Source of the DNA: Leptospira abararensis
GTDB taxonomy: Bacteria > Spirochaetota > Leptospiria > Leptospirales > Leptospiraceae
Length of the DNA: 64,000 nucleotides
Reading direction: 5' to 3'
NCBI RefSeq assembly: GCF_016918735.1
Contig: NZ_JAFFPR010000047.1
Coordinates: forward strand, 62,001-126,000
Below the pieces are notes generated by a model. The model ran no database searches, was not told the origin of the DNA, and saw nothing but the letters and a program-made list of their open reading frames with translations. A program made the translations under genes and the position numbers. This document shows, in pieces, positions 19,940 to 28,999 of the stretch (positions are counted from its first letter, which is position 1; each line of letters begins with the position of its first letter).

Positions 19940-20336
19940 AGTTCCGAAAGTAAGCGGTTGGTTTTCCATTCTCGCCTAAACAAACATAGGTGATGTCACT
20001 TTCAATCACGGCAGACATTTTTCCTGTTTGTGGGTTGTTGGTAATGGCCAAAGTCCGGGAAGTGACTGAAGATTTTCCGTATTTTACGATTTTTCCGTAG
20101 ATTTGGATGATGTCACCAGCCCGAGCCGGCGAGCGAAATACCACATTGTCCATACTCATCGTGACAATATTGGTATAACGAATTTTATTCATCACATACA
20201 TTGCCATCCCTTCATCGATCCAGGAGAGCATTTTCCCCCCGAATAGATTGTTGTGGTAGTTTAAATCGTCCGGTTGGACCAAGTGTTGGGTGACAAGTTC
20301 CATATCCCGGAGTTTGTTCTGAATTGTCTCGACCAT
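19923..20336 (-). CDS. Acyl-CoA thioesterase, hotdog fold (YciA/4HBT-like)
   Basis: About 137 residues. The hotdog helix motif is [26 protein letters not shown], with the Asn/Asp-type active-site region of YciA/BACH acyl-CoA hydrolases, followed by [30 protein letters not shown] start at the ATG at 20336 ([11 protein letters not shown]). The longer frame to 20420 adds an unrelated hydrophobic stretch and would run into pyrB. It is divergent from pyrB across 66 bases. Substrate chain length is unknown. Confidence 0.88.
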   Translation of the reverse strand: MVETIQNKLRDMELVTQHLVQPDDLNYHNNLFGGKMLSWIDEGMAMYVMNKIRYTNIVTMSMDNVVFRSPARAGDIIQIYGKIVKYGKSSVTSRTLAITNNPQTGKMSAVIESDITYVCLGENGKPTAYFRNFTPTT

Positions 20337-20402
20337 AAATACCAAAAAATATGTTTTCGATTTATTCGATACCAAAAACCCTAGAGAAAAGATTTCCGCC
20401 CT

Positions 20403-21335
20403 ATGTACTCTTATTCCCACAAAAACATTTTAGACACCTTACAATTTTCCAAAGACGACCTCAATTACCTAATTGAAAAAACAAACCGGATGAATGCCCT
20501 GCATGAATCAGGTAAAGCCTTTGGAATCCTACATGGGAAACTCCTGGCCTCTTTGTTTTTTGAAGCCAGCACCCGGACGAGAATGAGTTTTGAAGCGGCC
20601 ATGGAAAGGCTCGGGGGAAGGCTTATCTCCACCGTGGGTTTCCAATTTTCCTCAATCTCTAAGGGGGAAACCTTGTATGATACGATGAAGATGATCGAAG
20701 CCTATTGTGACATTGCAGTCATCCGCCACCCAGTAGAAGGATCCTCACGGATTGCCGCAGGGGCCGTGAACATCCCTGTGATCAACGCAGGAGACGGGGC
20801 AGGCCAACACCCCACCCAGGCACTTCTCGATTTATACACGATAGTTTCAGAAAAAGGAAAGATCGATGGACTAAACATCGCCTTTATTGGCGACTTGAAA
20901 TACGGAAGAACCATCCACTCTCTTATCAATCTGCTGCGTCATTATCCGGTGCATTTGTATCTCATCAGTCCCGAAGAATTGCGGCTTCCTGAAAAGTACA
21001 AAAAGAACTTAGAAGGTTTTTCCATGACTTGGGAAGAAACTACAGACATCAAAGCCTTTTGGGATGCGGATGTTGCCTATGTGACCCGGATCCAAGAAGA
21101 AAGATTTCCCGATCATAGAGAGTATGAAAAACTAAAAGATATTTATAAAGTGAATAAAGAACTGGTGCTTGCTTCCAAAAAAGAAACAACCATCCTCCAT
21201 CCACTTCCTCGTGTGAATGAACTTTCCACCGACGTAGATGACCTTCCCAATGCAGCTTACTTCCGTCAGGCGAAGTATGGTGTGGTGGTTCGGATGGCCT
21301 TACTTTGTCTTAGTCTCGGAGTGGATTTTGACTAA
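20403..21335 (+). CDS. pyrB: Aspartate carbamoyltransferase catalytic chain
   Basis: The 310-residue enzyme catalyses the first committed step of pyrimidine synthesis. The carbamoyl-phosphate site is [20 protein letters not shown] and the aspartate domain has [18 protein letters not shown] and [36 protein letters not shown]. No pyrI follows. The stop region overlaps the start of the DUF2203 gene. Confidence 0.98.
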   Translation: MYSYSHKNILDTLQFSKDDLNYLIEKTNRMNALHESGKAFGILHGKLLASLFFEASTRTRMSFEAAMERLGGRLISTVGFQFSSISKGETLYDTMKMIEAYCDIAVIRHPVEGSSRIAAGAVNIPVINAGDGAGQHPTQALLDLYTIVSEKGKIDGLNIAFIGDLKYGRTIHSLINLLRHYPVHLYLISPEELRLPEKYKKNLEGFSMTWEETTDIKAFWDADVAYVTRIQEERFPDHREYEKLKDIYKVNKELVLASKKETTILHPLPRVNELSTDVDDLPNAAYFRQAKYGVVVRMALLCLSLGVDFD

Positions 21336-21696
21336 AAAGATTTGGACACTCACCGAAGCCAGAGAAGTCCTACCCCTTGTGCGAGACATCACAAGGGAAT
21401 ACTATTTAAGGGCCAGTGTTCTTGCGGATGATGTCAGAAACAAACTATTGCCAGAAAATGTTTTGGAAGCAAAAGAAGAAGAAATCGGTGAGATAATCAA
21501 ACATTGGACGAATGAAATTTTGACAATGAATATCGATGTCAAAGGCTTGTGGCTTGTTGATTTTGACCACGGCACTGGGTTCTATTGTTGGACTTGGGGC
21601 GAAGAAGACGTGTTATATGAACACGGTTATCATGAAGGATTTAGATCGAGAAAACTGATAGAGGAAAATAAAGAAGAAGATGACTCAGATAAATGA
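21328..21696 (+). CDS. DUF2203 family protein
   Basis: About 122 residues. I start at TTG 21328, inside the last codons of pyrB, because CGGAG lies six bases upstream and the sequence [28 protein letters not shown] then matches the DUF2203 N-terminus. The second half ([38 protein letters not shown]) is the conserved core. No activity is known for the family. It overlaps pyrB by eight bases and dapL by 17 bases, so the three are translated from one message. Confidence 0.82.
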   Translation: MTKKIWTLTEAREVLPLVRDITREYYLRASVLADDVRNKLLPENVLEAKEEEIGEIIKHWTNEILTMNIDVKGLWLVDFDHGTGFYCWTWGEEDVLYEHGYHEGFRSRKLIEENKEEDDSDK

Positions 21697-22906
21697 AAAC
21701 TATTTAAAATTAAAAGCAGGATATTTGTTTCCTGAAATTGGAAGAAGGGTCAAAGCTTATTCCGATGCCAACCAAAATGCTCAAATCATCCGTCTTGGGA
21801 TTGGAGATGTCACTCTGCCTTTGGCACCAACAATTGTAAATGCTATGGTCGATGCGGCCAAAGAAATGGGAAGTGCTGGCGGATTTCACGGGTATGGTCC
21901 AGAACAAGGATACTCCTTTCTCATCCAAAAGATCATCGCTCACGATTATACGGCACGCGGCGTCCAAATCGCTGAAGACGAAGTATTTGTTTCTGATGGA
22001 TCTAAATGTGACTGTGGAAATATCCAAGAAATCTTCTCATTAGATAGTAAAATTGCAGTCGTCGATCCCGTCTATCCCGTGTATGTCGATACCAATGTGA
22101 TGGCAGGTCGTACGGGAGAAGTGGGTGCGGACGGACGATATGCGAATATCATTTATATGCCGGCAACAGAAGAAAACAATTTTGAACCAGACTTTCCCAA
22201 AGAAAAACCAGACATCATTTACCTCTGTTATCCGAACAATCCCACAGGAATGGTGGCCACAAGAGCTCGTCTCACGGAATGGGTCAACTTTGCCAAAAAA
22301 ATGGGAAGTATCATTCTTTACGATTCGGCTTATGAATCCTTTATCCAAGATCCAGAAATTCCCAAATCCATTTATGAAATTCCAGGAGCCAAAGAAGTGG
22401 CTATGGAATTTAGATCTTTTTCCAAAACGGCTGGATTTACAGGAACACGCTGCGCCTACCTTGTGATTCCCAAAGACCTAAAAGGAAAAACAAAAGCGGG
22501 GGAAGAGGTGAGTTTTAATTCTCTTTGGAACCGCCGCCACACCACCAAGTTCAATGGAGTGTCGTACGTAACACAAAAAGGAGCCGAGGCAGTTTTTTCC
22601 ACGCAAGGCCAAGTAGAGATCAAAGAACAAATTTCCTACTATATGCAGAATGCGAAACTCATCCGAGAAGGATTGGTAAAGGCAGGTTACACTGTATTTG
22701 GGGGAATGAACGCTCCTTACATTTGGCTAAAAACTCCAAGAGGTCTCAAATCTTGGGAATTTTTTGATGAACTTTTGGGAACGGCCCAAGTGGTGGGCAC
22801 CCCTGGTTCGGGATTTGGGCCGGCAGGAGAGGGCTATTTTCGACTTTCTGCCTTTGGAAAGCGCGAAGACGTCATTTCTGCCATCGAACGAATCCAAAAA
22901 ATGTAA
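21680..22906 (+). CDS. dapL: LL-diaminopimelate aminotransferase
   Basis: The 408-residue PLP enzyme converts tetrahydrodipicolinate directly to LL-diaminopimelate, the route to lysine and peptidoglycan known in Leptospira, Chlamydia and plants. Typical features are [20 protein letters not shown] at the N-terminus, the substrate loop [29 protein letters not shown], and the PLP lysine in [16 protein letters not shown]. Overlap with the DUF2203 gene indicates an operon with pyrB. Confidence 0.97.
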   Translation: MTQINENYLKLKAGYLFPEIGRRVKAYSDANQNAQIIRLGIGDVTLPLAPTIVNAMVDAAKEMGSAGGFHGYGPEQGYSFLIQKIIAHDYTARGVQIAEDEVFVSDGSKCDCGNIQEIFSLDSKIAVVDPVYPVYVDTNVMAGRTGEVGADGRYANIIYMPATEENNFEPDFPKEKPDIIYLCYPNNPTGMVATRARLTEWVNFAKKMGSIILYDSAYESFIQDPEIPKSIYEIPGAKEVAMEFRSFSKTAGFTGTRCAYLVIPKDLKGKTKAGEEVSFNSLWNRRHTTKFNGVSYVTQKGAEAVFSTQGQVEIKEQISYYMQNAKLIREGLVKAGYTVFGGMNAPYIWLKTPRGLKSWEFFDELLGTAQVVGTPGSGFGPAGEGYFRLSAFGKREDVISAIERIQKM

Positions 22907-22958
22907 AATTTAGTCCTGGTTTTTCCTGTAGCTCCGATATATAAAACAAGGTAGAGCT

Positions 22959-23948
22959 ATGGGAAAATGGAAATTCATCCTCTTTTTTGCAATGGTCGTG
23001 GGTCATATCTCACATATCAGCGCAGTATCTCCAGAACAAACGAATCTGGGGATTTTAATCTTTGAAAACAAAGAAAACTTAAATTTTATCAATGTGGCTC
23101 TGAGCAATTTGGCTCCTTCTCAAGAAGAAGTCCAACCAGCCCAACCAGGTGCAGAAGCACCCGCTCCAGATCCTTCCAAAAAGAACTTGGACTTTGATTA
23201 TTTCAAACTTCTCAAAGCAGCCAACCAATCGGACTTTAGTGGGAACATGTGGTACTTACAAAGTAACTATGTCTATGGATTTCGCCAACTCCGCCAAGCC
23301 CAAGGGGAACTAAAAGCCATCTTCGAAATTGTCCTTCAAAAATACATTGAAGATGCAAGAGCACTTCTCGAAGCCGCAGCTCCTACCATCATTCGTTCCA
23401 ATGACAATAACGCCAAAGCCTTGTTACGTTTAGGTTTTCGTGACCTCCGTTCGGCCGAAGATCTTTATACAACAGGTCTTAACTCAAGCCCTCATCAGTA
23501 TCGTTACAAACTCACTCTTTATAAAGAAGGGATTCTCACTTTACGCCGTGCCAAACGTTTTGCCATCCTTGCGATGATTTATAGCAAAACGCCGGACGAA
23601 GACAAACCAGAATACCAATACCGCTCCAATGAAGATTTAAAAGATGCTCGTAACGAAGAAAAACAACGTAACTACGAGAAGGTGAGAGATACGCTCATCA
23701 ACTTCATTGAAAACAAACGAATGGAAAGAACTGTGGTTCCTCCAGGCAATCCAGATGCAAAACCTTTGGATCTTTTGGAACAACATGATGACAACTACGG
23801 ACTCATCACTTCCAAAAAATTGGATCTACTAATGGAAGCCAATGCTCAAATCAAAGAAACGGAAGGGGCAAGACGAGAGTCAGTTCCTCCGACTCCTAAG
23901 TTTGATGAAAACGGTAAAGCGATCTACCCAGAAGAAAAGAAAAAATAA
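22959..23948 (+). CDS. Conserved-looking exported helical protein
   Basis: The 329-residue protein has a signal peptide (MGKWKFILFFAMVVGHISHISA) and GGTAGAG just before the ATG. After a Pro/Gln-rich linker (about residues 55-72, EEVQPAQPGAEAPAPDPSKK) it is almost all helix and charged, with repeat-like segments (YGFRQLRQAQGEL, LLRLGFRDLRSAEDLY, KEGILTLRRAKRFA) reminiscent of TPR arrays. The last 20 residues are Lys/Glu rich. No family was recognised. The next gene starts after one base, and that protein shares the helical, periplasmic style, so the two may form a complex. Confidence 0.75.
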   Translation: MGKWKFILFFAMVVGHISHISAVSPEQTNLGILIFENKENLNFINVALSNLAPSQEEVQPAQPGAEAPAPDPSKKNLDFDYFKLLKAANQSDFSGNMWYLQSNYVYGFRQLRQAQGELKAIFEIVLQKYIEDARALLEAAAPTIIRSNDNNAKALLRLGFRDLRSAEDLYTTGLNSSPHQYRYKLTLYKEGILTLRRAKRFAILAMIYSKTPDEDKPEYQYRSNEDLKDARNEEKQRNYEKVRDTLINFIENKRMERTVVPPGNPDAKPLDLLEQHDDNYGLITSKKLDLLMEANAQIKETEGARRESVPPTPKFDENGKAIYPEEKKK

Positions 23949-23949
23949 T

Positions 23950-24588
23950 ATGAAGTGGGTTACCAGTGTTATCATCTTTGTTTTTGCACTCACACTTGTG
24001 GCCAAAACCACAATGTCTTATAGGGAACGTAAAAAACAATTGGATGGAAAAATAACACTGGTTCTCGACATCAAAGAACAATTGAAGTTGGAACCAGAGA
24101 TTGGTAAAACTTCGATTGAGGCGATGCGCACACAAGTAGAAGAAACCTACCGTGGTGGGAACCGAGTAGAAATTGAAAAAACTCTTTCCATTGCCGAGGG
24201 AGACATCCACGCCACACAAAGGAAACTCTGTTTTCCCATGGAAGAATCGGCGACCACGCTCTACCAAAAAGCCATGGGACAATGGATTCTCCTTGAAGGA
24301 GAAGATAAGTCAGGTTCCAAACCATTGGAATGGGATACCAAAGAAAAAATTCAAAGGTACCTTGTGATGGCAAAAACAGAAAAAGACCATGCAAAAGAAT
24401 ACTTTTTGTCTGGAAATTACCAACTTTCTCTTCACACATACAAACGTTCGCTAGTTTACAGTCTTATGTCTTTACGGTCTCAAAAAGCAGAGATCCCCGA
24501 AGATTACCAAACCGCTGATTCTGTTTGGGTCCAACCGATTTGGATGGGCCTTCACAAACAAAAGCAAAACACGATTCAAGAAAACTAA
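23950..24588 (+). CDS. Membrane-anchored helical protein, partner of upstream gene
   Basis: About 212 residues from the ATG at 23950 (MKWVTSVIIFVFALTLVAKTT), one base after the previous stop. The N-terminal segment is an uncleaved-looking membrane anchor or signal peptide followed by a basic SYRERKKQ. The remainder is amphipathic helix, with a TPR-like unit near the C-terminus (AKEYFLSGNYQLSLHTYKRSLVYSL). The role is unknown. The spacing implies translational coupling with the 22959 gene. Confidence 0.72.
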   Translation: MKWVTSVIIFVFALTLVAKTTMSYRERKKQLDGKITLVLDIKEQLKLEPEIGKTSIEAMRTQVEETYRGGNRVEIEKTLSIAEGDIHATQRKLCFPMEESATTLYQKAMGQWILLEGEDKSGSKPLEWDTKEKIQRYLVMAKTEKDHAKEYFLSGNYQLSLHTYKRSLVYSLMSLRSQKAEIPEDYQTADSVWVQPIWMGLHKQKQNTIQEN

Positions 24589-24633
24589 AATTTCGATTTT
24601 CACAGGTATCAAATTCCAAAGAATGACTGGTTA

Positions 24634-25800
24634 GTGAAGTTTGAATCACTCTATCGTCATTTTTTGCTGACAAGAGCCACCCACCTTCCCGTCATTTCGG
24701 ATGAGGGTGAGTTATTAGGTCTCCTCTCCAAAGATCGTGTCCACCGTGAGTTGTCCGATTTGGGAAGAGAAAGAGAAGATTTGGACGAAATTCCTTTGGA
24801 CATCCTCGAAACAGAACTTCACGAAAACTTACTTTTGTATTTTAAAGAATCCAACCAGATCCCAGTCATTGGCCTGGATGGAGAAAAAAAAGATAATTGG
24901 GACAAACCTAGGTTCCTTGCCGCCTTTACCAAATTAGATTCTTCTCATGTTCGTGATCCCAAACTAGAAGAAATTGAATCTAAACTGGAAAGAAAAAAAG
25001 AAAACACTGATTCTGTTCAGTGGTTTATGGAGCTTATTCTCTCTCATTTCCCAGATGGACTCATTGCGACAGATGTCACTGGATCTACTGTTTTTTATAA
25101 CGAAACTTTCGAGAATCAAATCCTCACAAAACCTTTGTTTCGTGATTCGCTACAATTGGCAGAAAAATACCTTCACAATCTCAATAGAGAAGTTCTCGCG
25201 GCCTACTTAAAAGACCATGATATGAGTTTAGGTAAGGATGCCGATACTAGTGTTCTGTATGCAAACCTAACAGAACTTCGGGTTACATTACGTATTGTAA
25301 CTTTGAAAAAGGAAAAAAAAGTATTTGGATTTTTATATCATTTTTCTCCATCTTCTTTTACCAATCCTTCCGGGGGGAATGGGCAATCTGAATTTCCAAA
25401 TGTAGACGAGGCCTTCCATTCTAAACTTCCTTTAGAATCTGTTTTAGAAGAAATGGAAGCGCATTACATCCATAAGTCGCTAAAAAGAAACTCAAACAAT
25501 ATTTCTCATACAGCATCGGAATTGGGTATTCCAAGAACCACATTACAAAACAGAATTCGGTTTTTAAAACTCTCGGAACGGTTTCGCAATGAAACCAAAG
25601 TGAAAACAGTAATCCCAAGAAAGCGCTCGGAAAAACCGGAACAAAAGCCCAAAAAAACAGCGGAGAAGACTAAAACTGTTTCTCTAACAAAGACAAAAAT
25701 CCCCAAGAAACCGGCTAAATCTTTGAAAGCGCAAGGTCCGGCGAAGAAACAGAGTAAAAAACAAAGTCCGGCGAGAAAAAAGACAAAAAAAAGACGTTGA
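24634..25800 (+). CDS. CBS/PAS regulator with Fis-type HTH and basic tail
   Basis: The 388-residue protein begins at GTG 24634. Residues 1-105 carry two CBS-like half-motifs (ATHLPVISDEGELLGLLSKDRVHREL; NQIPVIGLDGEKKD). A PAS-like segment follows (ILSHFPDGLIATDVTGSTVFYNETFENQIL). Residues about 270-315 are a Fis-type helix-turn-helix (SVLEEMEAHYIHKSLKRNSNNISHTASELGIPRTTLQNRIRFL) as in sigma-54 activators. No AAA+ domain is present between sensor and HTH. The last 70 residues are a Lys/Pro/Ala histone H1-like tail. It probably binds DNA but cannot remodel sigma-54 polymerase by itself. The upstream frame has no ATG after the previous stop. Confidence 0.78.
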   Translation: MKFESLYRHFLLTRATHLPVISDEGELLGLLSKDRVHRELSDLGREREDLDEIPLDILETELHENLLLYFKESNQIPVIGLDGEKKDNWDKPRFLAAFTKLDSSHVRDPKLEEIESKLERKKENTDSVQWFMELILSHFPDGLIATDVTGSTVFYNETFENQILTKPLFRDSLQLAEKYLHNLNREVLAAYLKDHDMSLGKDADTSVLYANLTELRVTLRIVTLKKEKKVFGFLYHFSPSSFTNPSGGNGQSEFPNVDEAFHSKLPLESVLEEMEAHYIHKSLKRNSNNISHTASELGIPRTTLQNRIRFLKLSERFRNETKVKTVIPRKRSEKPEQKPKKTAEKTKTVSLTKTKIPKKPAKSLKAQGPAKKQSKKQSPARKKTKKRR

Positions 25801-25940
25801 CGAAAATGAGGGAAAAACGATTTTTTCCTTACCGTTTGAGAAAACACCTCCGCACTTCGCTGTTTCCCTTGCATACTTAACTTGCACAAATGGTTTCCCA
25901 AATTTAATCAAATACTCTAACAATCAATGTAGAAGAATCC

Positions 25941-27344
25941 ATGGCATCACGCAAACAAGACGAAATTCAAGTTAATCCTCCCGAAGAACCAACCGAATAC
26001 ACAAACGGCATCATGGACCAAGAAGATGGTTCCGAACCACCGAAACAATTTAAGAAGAAAAAAGGCCGATACGAAGGTCCCATTCCTCCGCCACTTGATT
26101 TAGTAGAACTAAAGAAAAAAAACATCAATGAACTTGCAGACCTCGCCAAAGGTTTGGGAGTGGAAAACACTCATGGACTAAAAAAACAAAACCTGATGTT
26201 TGCTCTTCTCCAAGCACAAACCGAAAAAGACGGCCAAGTGCATGCAGCGGGAGTGATGGAAAGACTTCCCGATGGTTATGGTTTCCTAAGGTCACCTGAC
26301 TACAATTATGTGCCAGGTCCAGATGATATTTATGTATCTCCTTCTCAAATCAAATTATTCGGTCTTCGCACAGGAGATACGGTGACTGGTCTTATACGAC
26401 CACCCAAAGAAGCAGAAAGATTTTTTGCCATGCTTCGAGTTGAATCCATCAACGGATTTCCTGTGGAAGTGGCTCAGAAAAGAAATTTATTTGATAACTT
26501 AACTCCTCTTTATCCAGACGAAAGAATCAATATGGAGTTTGATCCAAGCCATTTGGACACTCGTGTCATTGATCTTATGTGTCCAATAGGGAAGGGACAA
26601 AGGGCTCTCATTGTAGCACCACCTAGAACTGGTAAAACGGTTCTTATGCAATCCATTGCCAATGCGATCACAAGAAACCACCCGGAAATTTTTCTCATCG
26701 TTTTACTCATTGATGAACGTCCCGAAGAAGTAACGGACATGGCCCGCCATGTAAAGGGCGAAGTGGTGAGTTCTACTTTTGATGAACCAGCACAACGCCA
26801 CGTCCAAGTAGCCGAGATGGTCATCGAAAAAGCAAAACGGCTTGTGGAACATGGGAAAGATGTGGTCATCCTTCTCGATTCCATCACTAGACTTGCTCGG
26901 GCTTACAACCAAGTGGTTCCTACTTCAGGAAAGATTCTTTCCGGTGGTGTGGACTCCAATGCCCTTCACAAACCAAAACGATTTTTTGGTGCCGCAAGGA
27001 ATATCGAAGAGGGTGGGTCCCTTACCATCATCGCCACAGCCCTCATTGACACAGGTTCCCGAATGGACGAGGTGATTTTTGAGGAATTTAAGGGAACGGG
27101 AAATATGGAAATCCATCTAGACCGAAAACTCGCTGACAAACGTATTTTCCCGGCTATCGACATCAACCGCTCAGGAACCAGAAAAGAAGAACTCCTCCTT
27201 CCACAGGATACCCTCACTCGTGTCTTTATCCTCCGAAAAGTACTTTCTCCCATGAGTATCACCGAAAGTATGGAACTATTGATTGAAAAAATGCGCGGAG
27301 CGAAGACTAACGACCAATTCCTCGCCAGCATGAATACGAACTAG
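25941..27344 (+). CDS. rho: Transcription termination factor Rho
   Basis: The 467-residue hexameric RNA helicase terminates transcription at Rho-dependent sites. An acidic/basic N-terminal insert (about residues 1-50, ending [10 protein letters not shown]) precedes the Rho-N helix-loop ([27 protein letters not shown]). Then come the RNA-binding cold-shock fold ([34 protein letters not shown]), Walker A in [12 protein letters not shown], Walker B in [16 protein letters not shown], and the Q/R-loops. Gene length is typical for species with an extended N-terminus. rpmE follows after ten bases. Confidence 0.97.
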   Translation: MASRKQDEIQVNPPEEPTEYTNGIMDQEDGSEPPKQFKKKKGRYEGPIPPPLDLVELKKKNINELADLAKGLGVENTHGLKKQNLMFALLQAQTEKDGQVHAAGVMERLPDGYGFLRSPDYNYVPGPDDIYVSPSQIKLFGLRTGDTVTGLIRPPKEAERFFAMLRVESINGFPVEVAQKRNLFDNLTPLYPDERINMEFDPSHLDTRVIDLMCPIGKGQRALIVAPPRTGKTVLMQSIANAITRNHPEIFLIVLLIDERPEEVTDMARHVKGEVVSSTFDEPAQRHVQVAEMVIEKAKRLVEHGKDVVILLDSITRLARAYNQVVPTSGKILSGGVDSNALHKPKRFFGAARNIEEGGSLTIIATALIDTGSRMDEVIFEEFKGTGNMEIHLDRKLADKRIFPAIDINRSGTRKEELLLPQDTLTRVFILRKVLSPMSITESMELLIEKMRGAKTNDQFLASMNTN

Positions 27345-27354
27345 AAGGGCCACC

Positions 27355-27555
27355 ATGAAAACTGACATACATCCAAAATACGTTGCTGCCAAAATCAAAT
27401 GTGCTTGTGGTACTGTGATTGAAACTAGATCCACTGCTGGGGATATCAGTGTGGAAATTTGTTCCAACTGCCACCCATTTTTTACTGGAAAATCCAAACT
27501 TTTGGATACAACGGGCCGCGTAGACAAGTTCAAGAAAAAATACAAAATGAAGTAA
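27355..27555 (+). CDS. rpmE: 50S ribosomal protein L31 (zinc-binding type)
   Basis: The 66-residue protein starts [27 protein letters not shown] and contains the cysteines of the zinc-binding C+ form (CAC and CSNC). The C-terminal [24 protein letters not shown] is the family signature. The start follows rho closely with AAGGGCC upstream, an arrangement common in bacteria. Confidence 0.97.
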   Translation: MKTDIHPKYVAAKIKCACGTVIETRSTAGDISVEICSNCHPFFTGKSKLLDTTGRVDKFKKKYKMK

Positions 27556-27600
27556 TTGGCATCCGCCAAATCCGTCTAAACAGAAAGAGGGGAAATACTC

Positions 27601-28395
27601 ATGGCAGTAATGGACTTTGCTCGCTACAAAGAAATCAACGACCAAAGGATGAATTACCGTGAGATGGACGACGCCACCGTCGTCTCCTACTACCGCAATA
27701 CAGGTTGCGGGGACGGTTATCGCATTTACTTAAAGTTAAACGACGAGTCTGTTGTGGAAGACGCAAGTTACACCACAACTGGCTGCGGGTTTGGTATTGT
27801 AGCACTTGCTATGGCAACTGAATACGCAAAAGGTAAATCTCTTCTCGAACTCAAAAACCTCACTCCTGAAACTTTAGAAACTCTCTTCGAGTTTCCTGAA
27901 AGAAGAAAGAACTACCCAGAATCCGCAGTAGCTGCTCTCAAAAAAGCTGTTGAGGATTATGAATCGGGACAAGGGGTTCCGAAAGAAAACCGCATTACCA
28001 AATCCCAAACGATGGAACTTCTCCACAACCAAGGCCACCTTCGGGAAGCCAAGTTATCCAGTGTTATGTTGGAAAAAGAAAAGTTGGATGGGGTTGATTT
28101 TAGTGGTGCTGATCTTCACAATGCCTTCCTTCAAAACTCTAGTTTTGTAGGAGCCAACTTCCAAGGTGCCAATCTTAAGGCTTCGTTTTTTAATGGAGCC
28201 GATCTTCGCAACGCCAATTTCCGAGGTGCAGACTTACGGTTTGCAAAACTTGCTTCTGCTAAGATTGAAGGAGCTGATTTTACCGATGCCATTTATGACA
28301 TTGGAACCCGAGTGGATCACAGCCAAATGTATATCTTTGATGTAATGAAAAAAGCAGGCAAAGACCTCTATTTAAAAACAGAGGGTGAGGAATGA
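27601..28395 (+). CDS. IscU/NifU-like scaffold domain fused to pentapeptide repeats
   Basis: The 264-residue protein has two parts. Residues 1-125 align by motif with IscU scaffolds: TGCGDGYRIYLKL (Cys36, Asp38), SYTTTGCGFGIVALAMATEYAKGKSL (Cys62) and AVAALKKAVEDY. E. coli IscU has Cys37, Asp39, Cys63 and Cys106 at matching spacing, but the third ligand position here is Tyr105 (NYPESAV). Residues about 150-240 are pentapeptide repeats of the A(D/N)LxX type (FSGADLHNAFLQNSSFVGANFQGANLK), which fold as a right-handed beta-helix. The function is unknown: an Fe-S assembly regulator or carrier is possible. A 4-base ATGA overlap couples it to the next gene. Confidence 0.82.
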   Translation: MAVMDFARYKEINDQRMNYREMDDATVVSYYRNTGCGDGYRIYLKLNDESVVEDASYTTTGCGFGIVALAMATEYAKGKSLLELKNLTPETLETLFEFPERRKNYPESAVAALKKAVEDYESGQGVPKENRITKSQTMELLHNQGHLREAKLSSVMLEKEKLDGVDFSGADLHNAFLQNSSFVGANFQGANLKASFFNGADLRNANFRGADLRFAKLASAKIEGADFTDAIYDIGTRVDHSQMYIFDVMKKAGKDLYLKTEGEE

Positions 28396-28580
28396 AGCCA
28401 GGCGATAAGGCAAAACTCACCAAACCAACTTTCCTTAACAAAGGTATTTTTATCTTCACTGGATCCACGGTGGAGATAAAAGAAATTCAATCAGACAAAG
28501 CAATTGTAGTTTATAATGATAAAGAAGGGTATCCGCACGATTTAGAGATGAATCTGACGGATTTGGCCCCTCTTTCTTAA
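28392..28580 (+). CDS. Small SH3/KOW-like protein
   Basis: The 62-residue protein (MKPGDKAKLTKPTFLNKGIFIF) is mostly short beta strands with alternating hydrophobics (STVEIKEIQSDKAIVVYNDKEG), as in SH3-like barrels, and ends with an acidic DLEMNLTDLAPLS. Its ATG overlaps the stop of the IscU-like fusion gene by four bases, so it is probably made with it. The role is unknown. Confidence 0.7.
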   Translation: MKPGDKAKLTKPTFLNKGIFIFTGSTVEIKEIQSDKAIVVYNDKEGYPHDLEMNLTDLAPLS

Positions 28581-28634
28581 GTCCGATTTTCTTGACACAA
28601 ATCCAGAGAATCGTAACGTATTGTTAATCCATCT

Positions 28635-28994
28635 ATGTTGATTCAAAGCCACCGTCAGGAAAATCACCTGCTTCTATCGATCCAAAGGGACGTCCTGATG
28701 GAAAACTCAAGAGAGTTTTATCAAGAATTTGAGAAGTCGATAGAAAGTCAGAATTTTGGAAAATTGACAATGGATTTCCATTCCGTTAAGTTTCTCGACT
28801 CCAGTGGAATTGGAGCTGTCATTAAAGCTTCTTCGGCTCTCCACAATCGTGGTGTAGAAATCTTCGTCACAAATTTGAATAAAAATCTTAACTCTGTATT
28901 CCGTCTCTCTGGACTCAATCATATCCTTTCTATTTTGACATTGGATGAATACCTTTCCAAATTTCCAGAGTTTCAAAAAACTCTAGAGGTATAA
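28635..28994 (+). CDS. STAS domain anti-sigma factor antagonist
   Basis: The 119-residue protein has the SpoIIAA/RsbV STAS fold. The phosphoacceptor-serine region is FHSVKFLDSSGIGAVIKASSAL, followed by GVEIFVTNLNKNLNSVFRLSGLNHIL. It would bind an anti-sigma or HATPase kinase when dephosphorylated, and SpoIIE-type phosphatases that could act on such proteins are encoded at 34-36 kb and 54-56 kb. The gap upstream contains TTGACA at 28592-28597 but only a poor -10. A lipoprotein gene follows after five bases. Confidence 0.9.
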   Translation: MLIQSHRQENHLLLSIQRDVLMENSREFYQEFEKSIESQNFGKLTMDFHSVKFLDSSGIGAVIKASSALHNRGVEIFVTNLNKNLNSVFRLSGLNHILSILTLDEYLSKFPEFQKTLEV

Positions 28995-28999
28995 AAATA

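Noticed and set aside
25811..25828. GGAAAAA-CGA-TTTTTTCC stem after the 24634 gene, as a terminator
   Set aside because: The stem is nearly all A-T and the T-run is inside the stem, so the structure is too weak for a confident intrinsic terminator.
28592..28619. TTGACA-based sigma-70 promoter before the STAS gene
   Set aside because: The -35 is perfect, but the best -10 (TAACGT) matches only three of six bases at a 16-base spacing.
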